Of a stretch of DNA of 23,018 nucleotides, positions 1 through 8,060 are shown one piece after another. This DNA is from CAYVZU01 sp964455935 (GTDB lineage Bacteria > Fibrobacterota > CAYVZU01), in the NCBI GenBank assembly GCA_964455935.1, contig CAYVZU010000061.1, forward strand, positions 1 to 23,018. Reading direction: 5' to 3'. The notes beneath the pieces are model-generated. The model was not told the origin of the DNA. It saw nothing but the letters and a program-made list of their open reading frames with translations, and ran no database searches. How positions within the stretch are numbered: position 1 is the stretch's first letter; every line of letters starts with the position of its first letter. A program made the position numbers and the translations under genes.

Positions 1-1
1 C

Positions 2-547
2 GCGATCTACGCGATTCGCAAAGCGCTTTATCGTCCCGTTCCCCTCAAACGCCTGCTGATGGACGACTTCTTCATCACCCTGGGCGTGCTCACGGCCAAA
101 TACCGCGTGATCTTCGAGCCGCATGCCAAGGCCAGCGAGGGCACCTCGGCCCGGGACAAGGGAGAGTTCGATCGAAAGGTCCGCATTGCCAAAGCGAATT
201 TCAACCTCCTCTGGCTTCGGCCCGGAGTGTTGACCGCCAGGGATCCGGGACTGGCGTTTCTGTTTGTGTCGCACAAGCTGATCCGATGGTTCGCGCCCTT
301 TCTGCTGATTGCGCTTCTGCTGTCCAACCTGGCCATGGCGGGAGATGAATGGATTTACCGGGCCGTTCTCGTCGGCCAGACTGCGCTGTACGGACTGGCG
401 GTGCTGGGCTTCTTTCTGCCAAAGAGAATGCGTTTGCTGGCTGGGATTTATTACTTTGTAAGCATGAACATCGCCATGCTGATTGGCTTTTTCCAATCTT
501 TGCCAAAAGCGCAGAAAACGGCCTGGTCGCGAGTGGAGCGAATTTAG
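2..547 (+). CDS. Glycosyltransferase family 2, C-terminal part (5' end outside window)
   Basis: The reading frame is open from base 2 and ends at TAA 545-547, so the true start and the nucleotide-sugar binding half lie upstream. The visible 181 residues match the back half of processive GT2 synthases. Near the start is a DDFF acidic motif, in the place of the third catalytic Asp. It is followed by a KYRVIFEPHAKASEGT stretch (the usual GYRV..EP.A...E pattern), then EFDRKVRIAKANF, then KLIRW, which corresponds to the Q/KxxRW acceptor-site motif. About three hydrophobic segments then follow (APFLLIALLLSNLAMA, VLVGQTALYGLAVLGFFL, LLAGIYYFVSMNIAMLIGFF), so the enzyme sits in the inner membrane and probably makes or extends a surface polysaccharide. 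The sugar cannot be told from this part. Family assignment is firm; substrate is unknown. Confidence 0.85.
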   Translation, partial: AIYAIRKALYRPVPLKRLLMDDFFITLGVLTAKYRVIFEPHAKASEGTSARDKGEFDRKVRIAKANFNLLWLRPGVLTARDPGLAFLFVSHKLIRWFAPFLLIALLLSNLAMAGDEWIYRAVLVGQTALYGLAVLGFFLPKRMRLLAGIYYFVSMNIAMLIGFFQSLPKAQKTAWSRVERI

Positions 548-573
548 GGCACCTCTAAAAAAAAGGGAGTACT

Positions 574-1203
574 ATGCTAAAGAAAATTCTCCGGCTTGGA
601 GCCGCCACCCTGGTACTGGCACTGGTCCCCACATCGGCATCCGCGCAAAGCGTTATTGCGATCAAAGCGGGCGGAGTCTATACCTTGGATTTTGAGAAGG
701 TCGGATTCTTGGGAGGCCTGGAATATGGATACCAGATCGATGAGATGGTCAACATCCATGTGGGCGGCGCGATCGAGAAATCCGGCGACCGGGAAGTGAT
801 ACGGTCCGATTCGGTTGCGATGCCCAACGGCGGCTACGAATACAAAAAGATCACGGCCGAAGACGCTCACTGGGTCTATCCCGTCAAAGCAGGACTGCGA
901 ATCCGGCTCCCTGTCGGTTCCTCACTCTTGCCGACGCTTTCGGGCGGCCTTGGATATGCATTTTATAATTACGCGGCCAATGCGCAGGATACAACTACGG
1001 GCAAATCCGAGTCGCTTCCCACCGAGGGCTGGCACCAGGGTTTCTATTGGGAATCGGGCCTGGGATTTGATTGGAAACTGGGCTCCCGTTCGTCGTTGAT
1101 CGGTGAGGCGATCTATCAAGCCGCCGAACCCACGAACGAGAACGACTATGCCCGCAATCTTCAGGGCGTACAATTCTATATTGGGCTGCTGCTCGAATAT
1201 TAG
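574..1203 (+). CDS. Small outer-membrane beta-barrel protein
   Basis: The product has 209 residues. It begins with a standard Sec signal peptide (two Lys, then GAATLVLALVPTSASAQ, probable cleavage after ASA). The rest is alternating polar and aromatic or hydrophobic strands with many Gly and Tyr residues, ending in IGLLLEY. A terminal aromatic residue is typical of barrels inserted by the BAM complex. Its size suits an OmpW/OmpA-like eight-stranded barrel, but I do not recognise a specific family. The ATG at 574 is supported by a GGGAG ribosome binding site at 565-569. It begins 26 bases after the glycosyltransferase stop, so the two may be co-transcribed. Function is unknown; a structural or small-molecule pore role is possible. 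Confidence 0.8.
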   Translation: MLKKILRLGAATLVLALVPTSASAQSVIAIKAGGVYTLDFEKVGFLGGLEYGYQIDEMVNIHVGGAIEKSGDREVIRSDSVAMPNGGYEYKKITAEDAHWVYPVKAGLRIRLPVGSSLLPTLSGGLGYAFYNYAANAQDTTTGKSESLPTEGWHQGFYWESGLGFDWKLGSRSSLIGEAIYQAAEPTNENDYARNLQGVQFYIGLLLEY

Positions 1204-1237
1204 TTATCTGTTCGCGACTCTCAGGTTTCAAAATTGA

Positions 1238-1267
1238 ACCCGATGCGGCTTAAAAGGCCGGTCGGGT
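1238..1267. other. Hairpin after the barrel gene, no U-tract
   Basis: ACCCGA (1238-1243) pairs with TCGGGT (1262-1267), and inside it CGGC (1246-1249) pairs with GCCG (1257-1260) across a seven-base loop. It lies 35 bases past the barrel gene stop. No run of T follows, so it is not a classical intrinsic terminator. It may be a Rho-associated 3' end or an mRNA-stabilising stem. Confidence 0.35.
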
Positions 1268-1351
1268 GAAGTTCGGTGTTGCCTCCGCCCAAACGGCCAA
1301 CATCATCCGTCCGGAAACCGCAAACCAACAACCGACGTTTTTCTTGTTCTC

Positions 1352-1388
1352 TTGACTGCCCCTCCTTAGAAAAAGCTATATATATAAA
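1352..1388 (+). promoter_or_regulatory. Candidate sigma-70-type promoter for the 1460-6710 cluster
   Basis: TTGACT at 1352-1357 resembles a -35 box. An AT-rich run at 1377-1388 gives TATATA (19-base spacer) or TATAAA as a -10 box, which is longer than the ideal 17 bases. It is the only strongly AT-rich stretch in the 256-base gap between the barrel gene and the lipoprotein gene, and it precedes the lipoprotein start by about 70 bases. Apart from this and the hairpin at 1238-1267, I see nothing else in the gap. Confidence 0.3.
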
Positions 1389-1459
1389 CTGAATCGGTTT
1401 CCGGCTGCTAGACTTTTTTCGCGCTCCGTGAAATCGATACCCAATAGGCGGGATTGACT

Positions 1460-2617
1460 ATGATTCCGCAATGCAGTATTGTAATAGCTCCGTTATACAT
1501 GGATTCGATTGCGAAAGGATTCTGCTTGCGGAAGTCTTCGGGCATTGCTCTCCTGATCTCAACTCTGGTACTCTCCTGTTCGCTGAATGAGGATCTCTCC
1601 GTTGGCCGGGAGTTCATCGAAAACCAGGATGTCGCGACAAAGACCGCAGCAACGGCCATTCTGAGCGACGGGATTATCGATTCGGCGTTTTCGCAGTTGG
1701 CCAGAGACACCTTCTCAACCGGCCCCGTTTTGTTTGAAACAAACTGGAACGACGTTCGGTCAAGAATTTTCCTGTCCTTCATTATCGGAGAAGATCAACT
1801 TCAATTCAAAAGCGCCGAACTTGTTCTCCACGAACTCACACCCATCCGGCGGGTGGGCCCAACCCCTGCCTTATCCGTCGCAGTCAACGCTGCTCCGGGC
1901 ATAGGTTTATCCGATTCGGTGGCGATCCAGGAGAACGACAGTCTCGGCACCTGGACTTTCAGGGTCGCAATCGGGAGCCAAATCAATCCATCCGACGCGA
2001 TCCCCGACACGCTCAGGCTAAGGATCGACTTTGCCGACAGCACGGATTTTATCCGGCGATTTTATTCCCGCACCGCCGACGTTTCGCTGCGGCCCGCATT
2101 GCTGCTGAAGGATGAAATAACGACCGATACGATTTTTGCCGATTCCGCCGGTTTTGTCGCGGAACGCCTCTCGTTAACAGGGCCTGTCGCCTCTACGTTG
2201 CCATTCTACCGGACGGGTCTTTCTCTGAACACCGAAAGCCTTTCGCAAGTCCTCGATACAAGTGCCATAATCGCGCGAGTGAAAGCCACATTCTTCATCG
2301 ACACCGCCAGTGTCTTAGCGGAAGATACGGTTGACACGCTCACAAGTATCAGGCTTCTGGCGGGCATCGATTCCATTGGGCCAAGTCCCTTTCCGGCGGT
2401 CGCGACTAGCGGACTCCGGCCCGGAGCGACACCGCAAATCGAACTTGATGCAACGCGGTTCTTTCAGGAATTCCAGATGGAGCGCAAACGCACGGGCGGA
2501 ACGGCGAAAAGAGTGACGCTGCTGCTCGAGGCGCAGACGAGCAACTATCGTCTTGCCATTATTCCATTTTTGGACAGCCTGCGGCTTGATTTTCTATTCT
2601 CGACCGAGGAAGACTGA
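1460..2617 (+). CDS. Lipoprotein of unknown function, possibly DNRLRE-like
   Basis: The N-terminal region contains a positively charged stretch, a hydrophobic core and the lipobox LVLSC, so the mature protein should be lipid-anchored, probably at the outer membrane. The start is uncertain. The ATG at 1460 has an AGGCGG site about seven bases upstream. The ATG at 1499 gives a more usual signal length (26 residues before the cysteine) but has no clear ribosome binding site. A TTG at 1454 is too close to the AGGCGG. After the anchor, the protein is a mostly beta, Thr/Ser/Asp-rich extracytoplasmic chain of about 340 residues. Segments such as RIFLSFIIGEDQLQFKSAEL recall DNRLRE-type jelly-roll domains, but this is only a resemblance. 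The stop (TGA 2615-2617) overlaps the start of the next gene by one base, indicating translational coupling and a shared job. Confidence 0.75.
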   Translation: MIPQCSIVIAPLYMDSIAKGFCLRKSSGIALLISTLVLSCSLNEDLSVGREFIENQDVATKTAATAILSDGIIDSAFSQLARDTFSTGPVLFETNWNDVRSRIFLSFIIGEDQLQFKSAELVLHELTPIRRVGPTPALSVAVNAAPGIGLSDSVAIQENDSLGTWTFRVAIGSQINPSDAIPDTLRLRIDFADSTDFIRRFYSRTADVSLRPALLLKDEITTDTIFADSAGFVAERLSLTGPVASTLPFYRTGLSLNTESLSQVLDTSAIIARVKATFFIDTASVLAEDTVDTLTSIRLLAGIDSIGPSPFPAVATSGLRPGATPQIELDATRFFQEFQMERKRTGGTAKRVTLLLEAQTSNYRLAIIPFLDSLRLDFLFSTEED

Positions 2618-3819
2618 TGCGCCAGCTTTGCATGATCGCGCTCCTGCTGTTTTCGACGCGGATTTCCGCCGCGTCCTTCTTTTCAGCCGGCCAGCCGACC
2701 GGCCAGGAGTACCGGCCGGTGTTGGGCGCCAGCCGGGGTATGGCGGGCGTGTCCGCGGCCATGGACGATCCCTACGACTTGAGCCTGGTGAATCCCGCCA
2801 ATCTCGCTCGCATTCGGGAAGGAACCATATCGTTCCTGTTCACGCAGGAGTTTGTCCAGGTGCGCGACGACAATGCGTCATCCTGGATGAGTTCTTCGGA
2901 AATCCCCATGTTGGTCCTGGCTGTCCCGGTCGAGGACTTCGCCACATTGACCGCCGCTTACCGCCAGTCAAGCCGCGCCGCATTCGAGATTTCTTCCGGG
3001 ATCGAACCCATTGCGGGCAGCGATTCGGTCACCCAAACGCAGCGCGGCTCCGGGGCCCGCTATGCGGGTTATGTGGCGCTTTCGCGGGCCTGGACGCGCT
3101 GGCTCCAGACCGGTCTGGCATACGAGCGCCTGGCTGGAAGCATCAAGACCACTTTGGCCGCGGACTTCAGCGCATCCGATGCCTGGGACCGGTTCGACAC
3201 AACCTCGATTGTCCCTTCCGGAAACCGCCTGGGCCTGGGCGCCACACTGATTAAGGGCGATGCCCGTTTTGCCGCCTCGGTCTATGTTCCCCTCGGGACC
3301 TCCGCCGAGGAGAAAGTAACACAAACGGTCATTTCGCCGGATCGTCGCGTAATACTAAATTCACCCCGGAGCCGGGATATCACGGAAGAACTGCCGGCCA
3401 CCTATACCGCGGGCGTATCATACGGATTGCGCGGTTTGCGGGCCGGGATGGATGTCAGCCTGACGCCCTGGCAAACCTACGAGAGAACGAATTTCGACGA
3501 CACCCTGGAGACCGATACCTACCTGGGCGTTGGAATACGGCGCGACCTGCCTGAGATTCAACTGGAAACCGCATGGTACAAAGTCCTGCCCTGGCGCGCG
3601 GGTGTATTCTATCACCAGTGGCCCACCCCGGACCTCAACGAATACGGCCTTGGACTTGGGATTGGACTGCCCTTGTCTGGAAAGGCCGGAATTTTCGATA
3701 TTTCACTTGAGCTTGCCCGAAGGGGCAGTGTGGAGAATTTAAGCCTGGCCGAGAATAGCGTCAGACTCTCGTTGAACTTGACCGGGAACACCCGTGCAGT
3801 AAGCTCCAGGAACCGGTGA
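2617..3819 (+). CDS. Outer-membrane barrel protein of the PorV/FadL-like type
   Basis: The 400-residue product has an N-terminal signal peptide (core IALLLFSTRISA, cleavage before ASFF). Soon after comes GASRGMAGVSAAMDDP followed by LSLVNPANLA. This start pattern (G.SR.MGG...A..D.P......NPA.LA) is shared by PorV/PorQ and FadL-like barrels, where it marks the plug region inside the pore. The remainder is amphipathic strands rich in Gly, Tyr and Trp, with YGLGLGIGLPL near the end. Length is close to the usual 350-450 residues. The ATG at 2617 overlaps the stop of the lipoprotein gene as TGATG, so the two proteins are probably made in matched amounts and may form an outer-membrane pair. In Bacteroidota such barrels serve fatty-acid uptake or type IX secretion. 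I see no other type IX gene here, so the role is open. Confidence 0.75.
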   Translation: MRQLCMIALLLFSTRISAASFFSAGQPTGQEYRPVLGASRGMAGVSAAMDDPYDLSLVNPANLARIREGTISFLFTQEFVQVRDDNASSWMSSSEIPMLVLAVPVEDFATLTAAYRQSSRAAFEISSGIEPIAGSDSVTQTQRGSGARYAGYVALSRAWTRWLQTGLAYERLAGSIKTTLAADFSASDAWDRFDTTSIVPSGNRLGLGATLIKGDARFAASVYVPLGTSAEEKVTQTVISPDRRVILNSPRSRDITEELPATYTAGVSYGLRGLRAGMDVSLTPWQTYERTNFDDTLETDTYLGVGIRRDLPEIQLETAWYKVLPWRAGVFYHQWPTPDLNEYGLGLGIGLPLSGKAGIFDISLELARRGSVENLSLAENSVRLSLNLTGNTRAVSSRNR

Positions 3820-3856
3820 TGTAGTTAGCGGCGGAAATTAGAAAAGGAGTTCACAT

Positions 3857-5110
3857 ATGCCCACCCGTAGGAATCCGCACAAGAAGACCGAGCCCCGTCG
3901 CAAGGCCCGAACCCCGGTCCCGGCCAAGAAGACCTCACCGAAGCCGAAACCAATTGCAGTGAAGAAAACGGCCAAACCGGCCCTAAAATCAAAGCCGGCC
4001 CCCAAGGCAGTCAAGCCCGTCGGCCGCAAGGCTCCGGCAACGGTTTCTCTTGAGCGAAACGAAGAGGCCAAGCGGATTTCCGCACGAGGAAAAAAAGAGA
4101 AGCCGGCCGCTCCCGTAAAGAAGCAAATACTAAAAGAGGCCCCGGTGAAACCCCAACCGGCGCCCAAGCCAAAAGCACCGGCGGAACCAAAAACCCCTGC
4201 CGCAAAAACAACGAAAACCGAACAGAAGAAACCGGCTTCGGCCGCGACTCCGGCTGCCCCGGCCTTTCAAGTGAACGAAGCGCGCCCCCAACCGCCCGCG
4301 CCGGCCGCCCAGCACATCCCCGAGCCGCCGCCCCGGTATGGAATCACCCGCCTTGTGCTGATGGCCAGGGACCCGGACTGGGCCTTTTCCTATTGGGAGA
4401 TAACCCAGGAAACCATTCAGCAGGTCATGCAGCGGATTGGCGCCCACAACTGGAACCAGGCGCGCCATATTCTGCGCGTCTACGATGTGACCAGCGTGGA
4501 GTTTAATGGTTCCAACGCCCATCGTTCCTGGGATGTCGAAATCAGCCCTTATGCGAGCAGCTGGTATCTCCACATGCCCGAATCCGATCGAAGCTACATC
4601 GCCGATATTGGACTCATCACTCCTTACGGCGAGTTCGTTATGCTGGCCCGGTCCAACCCCATTACCATGCCGCGCGCCGGAGTCAGCGACGTGCTGGATG
4701 AAGAGTGGGCCACCATCAATTACGAGGAGCTGTTCCGCTTGTCGGGCGGCCTGCAGGCCGGGGCCTTGGGCGGCGGTTCGGCGTTCATGATGGAGGAGAT
4801 TTCGAAGCGCCTGCGGTCCGAACTCGAGATGGGCTCCATGGCCGTTTCCAGTTTCAGCGGCCGGCCCGCGGGCGAAAAGGAAAAGAAATTCTGGCTTATC
4901 GTCAATACAGAGTTGATCGTATACGGCGCCACGGAGCCTGACGCCAAGGTTACGGTACAGGACGTGCCGGTCCGTCTGAATCCCGACGGGACCTTCAGCC
5001 TGCGTTTTGCTCTTCCCGACGGCCAGCAGGTCATTCCGGTGAAGGCCTTGTCCGTTGATGGGACCATGGAACAGAAAATTACGCCCATTGTGAAACGGAC
5101 AACGGAATAA
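3857..5110 (+). CDS. DUF4912 domain protein with Lys/Pro/Ala-rich tail
   Basis: The 417-residue product has three parts. Residues 1 to about 150 are low complexity and very basic, built from K, P and A (VKKTAK, KSKPAPKAVKP and similar), like histone H1 or other nucleic-acid-binding tails. Residues about 160-295 are the DUF4912 domain, with its hallmark DPDWAFSYWEI, a following ILRVYDVT strand, and YGEFVMLARSN. Residues about 344-412 look like an Ig-type beta domain (FWLIVNTELIVYGATEPDAKV). There is no signal peptide, so it should be cytoplasmic. The ATG has a good AAGGAG site at 3844-3849. It lies 16 bases before the GH57 branching enzyme start, an arrangement I know from other genomes. A role in binding glucan or organising the enzyme is inference; no enzymatic motif is visible. 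Confidence 0.85.
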   Translation: MPTRRNPHKKTEPRRKARTPVPAKKTSPKPKPIAVKKTAKPALKSKPAPKAVKPVGRKAPATVSLERNEEAKRISARGKKEKPAAPVKKQILKEAPVKPQPAPKPKAPAEPKTPAAKTTKTEQKKPASAATPAAPAFQVNEARPQPPAPAAQHIPEPPPRYGITRLVLMARDPDWAFSYWEITQETIQQVMQRIGAHNWNQARHILRVYDVTSVEFNGSNAHRSWDVEISPYASSWYLHMPESDRSYIADIGLITPYGEFVMLARSNPITMPRAGVSDVLDEEWATINYEELFRLSGGLQAGALGGGSAFMMEEISKRLRSELEMGSMAVSSFSGRPAGEKEKKFWLIVNTELIVYGATEPDAKVTVQDVPVRLNPDGTFSLRFALPDGQQVIPVKALSVDGTMEQKITPIVKRTTE

Positions 5111-5126
5111 GGCGGAAGGAATGACA

Positions 5127-6710
5127 ATGGAAAAAGGATATCTCTCGCTGCTTCTTCATGCGCATCTGCCATTCGTCCGCCATCCCGAGCACGAGTTCTT
5201 TTTTGAAGAACGCTGGCTGTACGAGGCCATTACCGATACCTACATCCCTTTGATCAATGTCTACGACGGACTCCTTAACGACGGGGTGCCGTTCCGGCTG
5301 ACCATGACAATGTCGCCCACCTTATGCGAAATGCTGGCCGATCCTCTGCTCGAAGACCGGTACCTGCGACACATCAATCAACTTGTGGAACTGGCCGAGA
5401 AGGAAGTGGAGCGCACGCGCTGGCAGCCGGAATTCGCGGCCCTGGCCAATCTGTATCTCGAACGCTTCCGCAACTGCCGCTACGTATTCGCCGAGAAGTA
5501 CGGCAAAAATCTGGTAAGTGCGTTCCGCAAGTTCCAGGATGCCGGTGTTCTGGAAATCATCACGTGCGGGGCCACCCACGGCTTCCTGCCCAACCTTCAC
5601 ATCAACCAGCGGGCCACGCGCGCCCAAATCAAAGTCGCGGCCGCCAATTACCGCAAGCATTTCGGCCGCGGCCCGCGCGGCATCTGGCTGCCCGAGTGCG
5701 GTTACACCCCCGGCGTGGACTCGTTTCTGGCCGAGGAAAATATCCGGTTTTTCATCGTTGACACACACGGCATTCTGTTCGCGAGCCCCCGGCCCAAATA
5801 CGGAGTCTTCGCGCCCATTCTCACCAAGACGGGAGTGGCGGCTTTTGGACGCGACATGGAGTCGTCAAAAGCCGTCTGGAGCGCCGAAGAGGGGTATCCC
5901 GGCGATTTCCGCTACCGCGAGTACTACCGCGACATCGGGTGGGACCTCGATTACGATTATGTCCGGCCGTATATTGATCCGGCGGGGAACCGGATCAATA
6001 CGGGCGTCAAGTATTTCAAGATCACGGGGAAATCGAAGCACAAAGAGCCCTATAACCGCAAGGACGCCTTGGAGGCCGCGGCATCCCATGCGGGCAATTT
6101 CATGTTCAATCGCGAAAAGCAGATCGACCATCTGTCCAAGCTCATGGACCGCAAACCCCTTGTCCTGTCGCCTTATGACGCCGAACTCTACGGCCATTGG
6201 TGGTTTGAGGGTGTCGACTGGCTCGATTATTTGATCCGCAAAATCGCCTATGACCAGAGCACCATGAAGCTGGCAACACCCATCGAGTATCTCGAACAAT
6301 ACCCGCGCAACCAGGTGGCAACGCCCTCGTTCTCAAGCTGGGGCTACAAAGGGTATTCCGAGGTCTGGCTCGAAGGCTCCAACGACTGGATCTACCGCCA
6401 TCTGCATATGGCGGCCGACCGCATGTGCGAAATGGCCAACCGGTATCCCAACGCTTCGGGTCTTTTCGAGCGCGCCCTCAACCAGATGGCCCGCGAGCTG
6501 CTTCTGGTTCAGGCCAGCGATTGGGCCTTTATCATGAAGACCGGAACCGTGGTGGGCTATGCCGTGCGCCGGACCAAGGAACACATTTCCAACTTCACGC
6601 GGCTTTATGAAGGGCTCCAGTCCAATTACGTGGACGAGGGCTTCCTATGCTCGGTCGAAGGCCGGGACAACGTGTTCCAGGAAATCAATTACCGGGTATA
6701 CGCGGGATAG
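5127..6710 (+). CDS. GH57 1,4-alpha-glucan branching enzyme (DUF1957 type)
   Basis: The enzyme makes alpha-1,6 branches in glycogen-like alpha-glucan by cutting and transferring alpha-1,4 chains in the cytoplasm. Numbering from the chosen start, the N-terminal motif LHAHLPFVRH is at residues 10-19. The GIWLPECGYTPG motif carries the predicted nucleophile Glu190, and LSPYDAELYGHWWFEG carries the predicted acid/base Asp351. The C-terminal half has SSWGYKGYSEVWL and RELLLVQASDWAFIM, typical of the helical C-terminal region of this subfamily. Length (527) fits the family. The ATG at 5127 has AAGGA six bases upstream; an ATG at 5121 in the same frame is also possible. It follows the DUF4912 gene by 16 bases and is closed by a strong terminator. 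No glycogen synthase or phosphorylase gene lies in the window. Confidence 0.92.
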   Translation: MEKGYLSLLLHAHLPFVRHPEHEFFFEERWLYEAITDTYIPLINVYDGLLNDGVPFRLTMTMSPTLCEMLADPLLEDRYLRHINQLVELAEKEVERTRWQPEFAALANLYLERFRNCRYVFAEKYGKNLVSAFRKFQDAGVLEIITCGATHGFLPNLHINQRATRAQIKVAAANYRKHFGRGPRGIWLPECGYTPGVDSFLAEENIRFFIVDTHGILFASPRPKYGVFAPILTKTGVAAFGRDMESSKAVWSAEEGYPGDFRYREYYRDIGWDLDYDYVRPYIDPAGNRINTGVKYFKITGKSKHKEPYNRKDALEAAASHAGNFMFNREKQIDHLSKLMDRKPLVLSPYDAELYGHWWFEGVDWLDYLIRKIAYDQSTMKLATPIEYLEQYPRNQVATPSFSSWGYKGYSEVWLEGSNDWIYRHLHMAADRMCEMANRYPNASGLFERALNQMARELLLVQASDWAFIMKTGTVVGYAVRRTKEHISNFTRLYEGLQSNYVDEGFLCSVEGRDNVFQEINYRVYAG

Positions 6711-6736
6711 ACTCCAAACAGAGCTTTTGGCGAGTT

Positions 6737-6768
6737 AAAGAGGGGCAGCCGCTGGCGCCCCTCTTTTT
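6737..6768 (+). terminator. Intrinsic terminator after the branching enzyme
   Basis: A ten-base stem pairs 6737-6746 (AAAGAGGGGC) with 6757-6766 (GCCCCTCTTT) around a ten-base loop, and the right arm runs into a five-T tract at 6764-6768. It lies between the convergent branching enzyme and alanine racemase genes. The T-tract is on the plus strand; read leftward, only three T follow the stem, so it mainly stops rightward transcription. Confidence 0.9.
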
Positions 6769-6788
6769 ATTTATCCGAAGTTTTGAGA

Positions 6789-7913
6789 TTACCCGTTCAC
6801 ATAAACGCGCGGCAAGCGCACGCCCATGGCGCAAGTGATCTCGTAGGGTATGGTATTGATGAGGGCGGCCAGATTCTCCACGGAATTCGGATCGCCGCGA
6901 CGGTTTGAGTACACCGTAATCAGATCTCCAATCCCTACCATGCCGGCCGCGGACACGTCGAGCAGCGTCTGATCCATGCTCACCCGGCCCCGGACGGGAC
7001 AAACCACGCCATTGACGATCATGGAAGCCTTGTTCGAGAGGGCGCGCGGATAGCCGTCGCCGTAGCCGATTGGAACCGTCGCGATCACTTGTTCGCAATC
7101 CGTAACATAGGTCCGGCCGTACCCCAGAGAAGTTCCCGCGGGAACTTTTTTTAGAAAAGTGATTTTGGACTTCACCTGAACCCCCGGCCGGATGGAAATC
7201 GACTCGGAGGTCTCGTTACTTGGATACTGGCCGTACAACATCATCCCGGCCCGAACCATATCGTAATAGCTTTCGGGCAGATCGAGGATAGCCCCGCTGT
7301 TTGCGGTGTGGAGCATTGGAATTTTGATTCCGGCGGTGGCCAGGGATTCGATTAAGGAGCGAAAGCGTCCTAGCTGAAGATGCGAGAAGCTTTTATCCTT
7401 TTCATCGCTGCTGGGAAAATGCATGAACAGGCCTTCGATCTCCAGCGCGTCGAGCTGGCGGACAGCCCGAACGAATTCCATGGCATCGGATTCCGGCACA
7501 GCCGTGCGGCCCATACCCGTATCGATCTTGATGTGAATGCGCTTTCGAATGCCGGCGCCGCGGCTGGCCGCATCAAGCTGCCGCGCGATCGAGATGTCGA
7601 TCACATTCGGCGTGAGATCGTATTTGAGAAGAGCGGGGATTTCGTCGTGGACAATTCCGCCCAAAAGAAGGATAGGCTTGACGATCCCGGCTTTGCGCAG
7701 GTCGATTCCCTCTTTGACAATGGCGGCGCCAAACCATTCGGCCCCGCCCCTCTCAAAGGCCTTTGCAGCCTGCACCAGGCCATGGCCATAGCCGTTGGCC
7801 TTTATAGCGGCCAGCAACTTGCGCCCCGGCCCGATTTTTTGGCACACCTGGCCGGCATTGTAGGCCAGCGCGCCAAGATCGACTTCGGCCCAGGAGTTGG
7901 GCTTGGATTCCAT
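6789..7913 (-). CDS. alr: Alanine racemase
   Basis: This PLP enzyme converts L-alanine to D-alanine for peptidoglycan. Counting from the ATG at 7913, the PLP lysine is Lys38 in AAIKANGYGHG. The loop IHIKIDTGMGR gives Lys129 and Arg136, and GYGRTYV gives Tyr265. The last three match the positions of the corresponding residues in the well-studied Geobacillus enzyme (Lys39, Lys129, Arg136, Tyr265), which supports this start over an in-frame TTG at 7928. PIGYGDGYPR and RVSMDQT, near the C-terminal barrel, are also diagnostic. The protein is 374 residues, the usual length. No clear ribosome binding site precedes either start. It is convergent with the branching enzyme and divergent from tRNA-Glu. 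Confidence 0.95.
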   Translation of the reverse strand: MESKPNSWAEVDLGALAYNAGQVCQKIGPGRKLLAAIKANGYGHGLVQAAKAFERGGAEWFGAAIVKEGIDLRKAGIVKPILLLGGIVHDEIPALLKYDLTPNVIDISIARQLDAASRGAGIRKRIHIKIDTGMGRTAVPESDAMEFVRAVRQLDALEIEGLFMHFPSSDEKDKSFSHLQLGRFRSLIESLATAGIKIPMLHTANSGAILDLPESYYDMVRAGMMLYGQYPSNETSESISIRPGVQVKSKITFLKKVPAGTSLGYGRTYVTDCEQVIATVPIGYGDGYPRALSNKASMIVNGVVCPVRGRVSMDQTLLDVSAAGMVGIGDLITVYSNRRGDPNSVENLAALINTIPYEITCAMGVRLPRVYVNG

Positions 7914-7947
7914 TTGCAAAAAATACAATCCGGGCAGGAGAAAAGCC

Positions 7948-7977
7948 TTGTCCTGATTTCCAAACGTAATGTATTTT
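7948..7977 (+). promoter_or_regulatory. Probable promoter of tRNA-Glu
   Basis: TTGTCC at 7948-7953 and TATTTT at 7972-7977 are separated by 18 bases. The -10 box ends ten bases before the first base of tRNA-Glu, so a start near 7984 would give a very short 5' leader. The boxes lie in the 74-base gap upstream of the divergent alanine racemase gene. Confidence 0.55.
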
Positions 7978-7987
7978 ATGCGTTCTG

Positions 7988-8060
7988 GTCCCCTTCGTCT
8001 AGTGGCCTAGGACTCCAGATTTTCATTCTGGCAACAGGGGTTCGATTCCCCTAGGGGACG
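7988..8060 (+). tRNA. tRNA-Glu (anticodon UUC)
   Basis: All four cloverleaf arms can be drawn. The acceptor stem GTCCCCT (7988-7994) pairs with AGGGGAC (8053-8059), with discriminator G at 8060. The anticodon stem CCAGA/TCTGG holds the loop TTTTCAT, giving anticodon TTC. The T arm is CAGGG-TTCGATT-CCCTA with one non-canonical closing pair. Length is 73 bases. No CCA is encoded (TGC follows), so a CCA-adding enzyme is required. Confidence 0.95.

Noticed and set aside
2553..3254. Open frame overlapping the lipoprotein end and the barrel gene
   Set aside because: Arg/Gly/Pro-rich shadow frame; the barrel gene has a signal peptide and a family motif in the true frame.
3857..4320. Short K, P and A word repeats in the DUF4912 tail as a DNA-level tandem repeat
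   Set aside because: The repetition is in amino-acid composition only; the bases do not form a regular unit.
5518..6234. Open frame in another phase inside the branching enzyme gene
   Set aside because: It shadows the GH57 gene, is Ser/Arg/Pro-rich and has no recognisable family motif.
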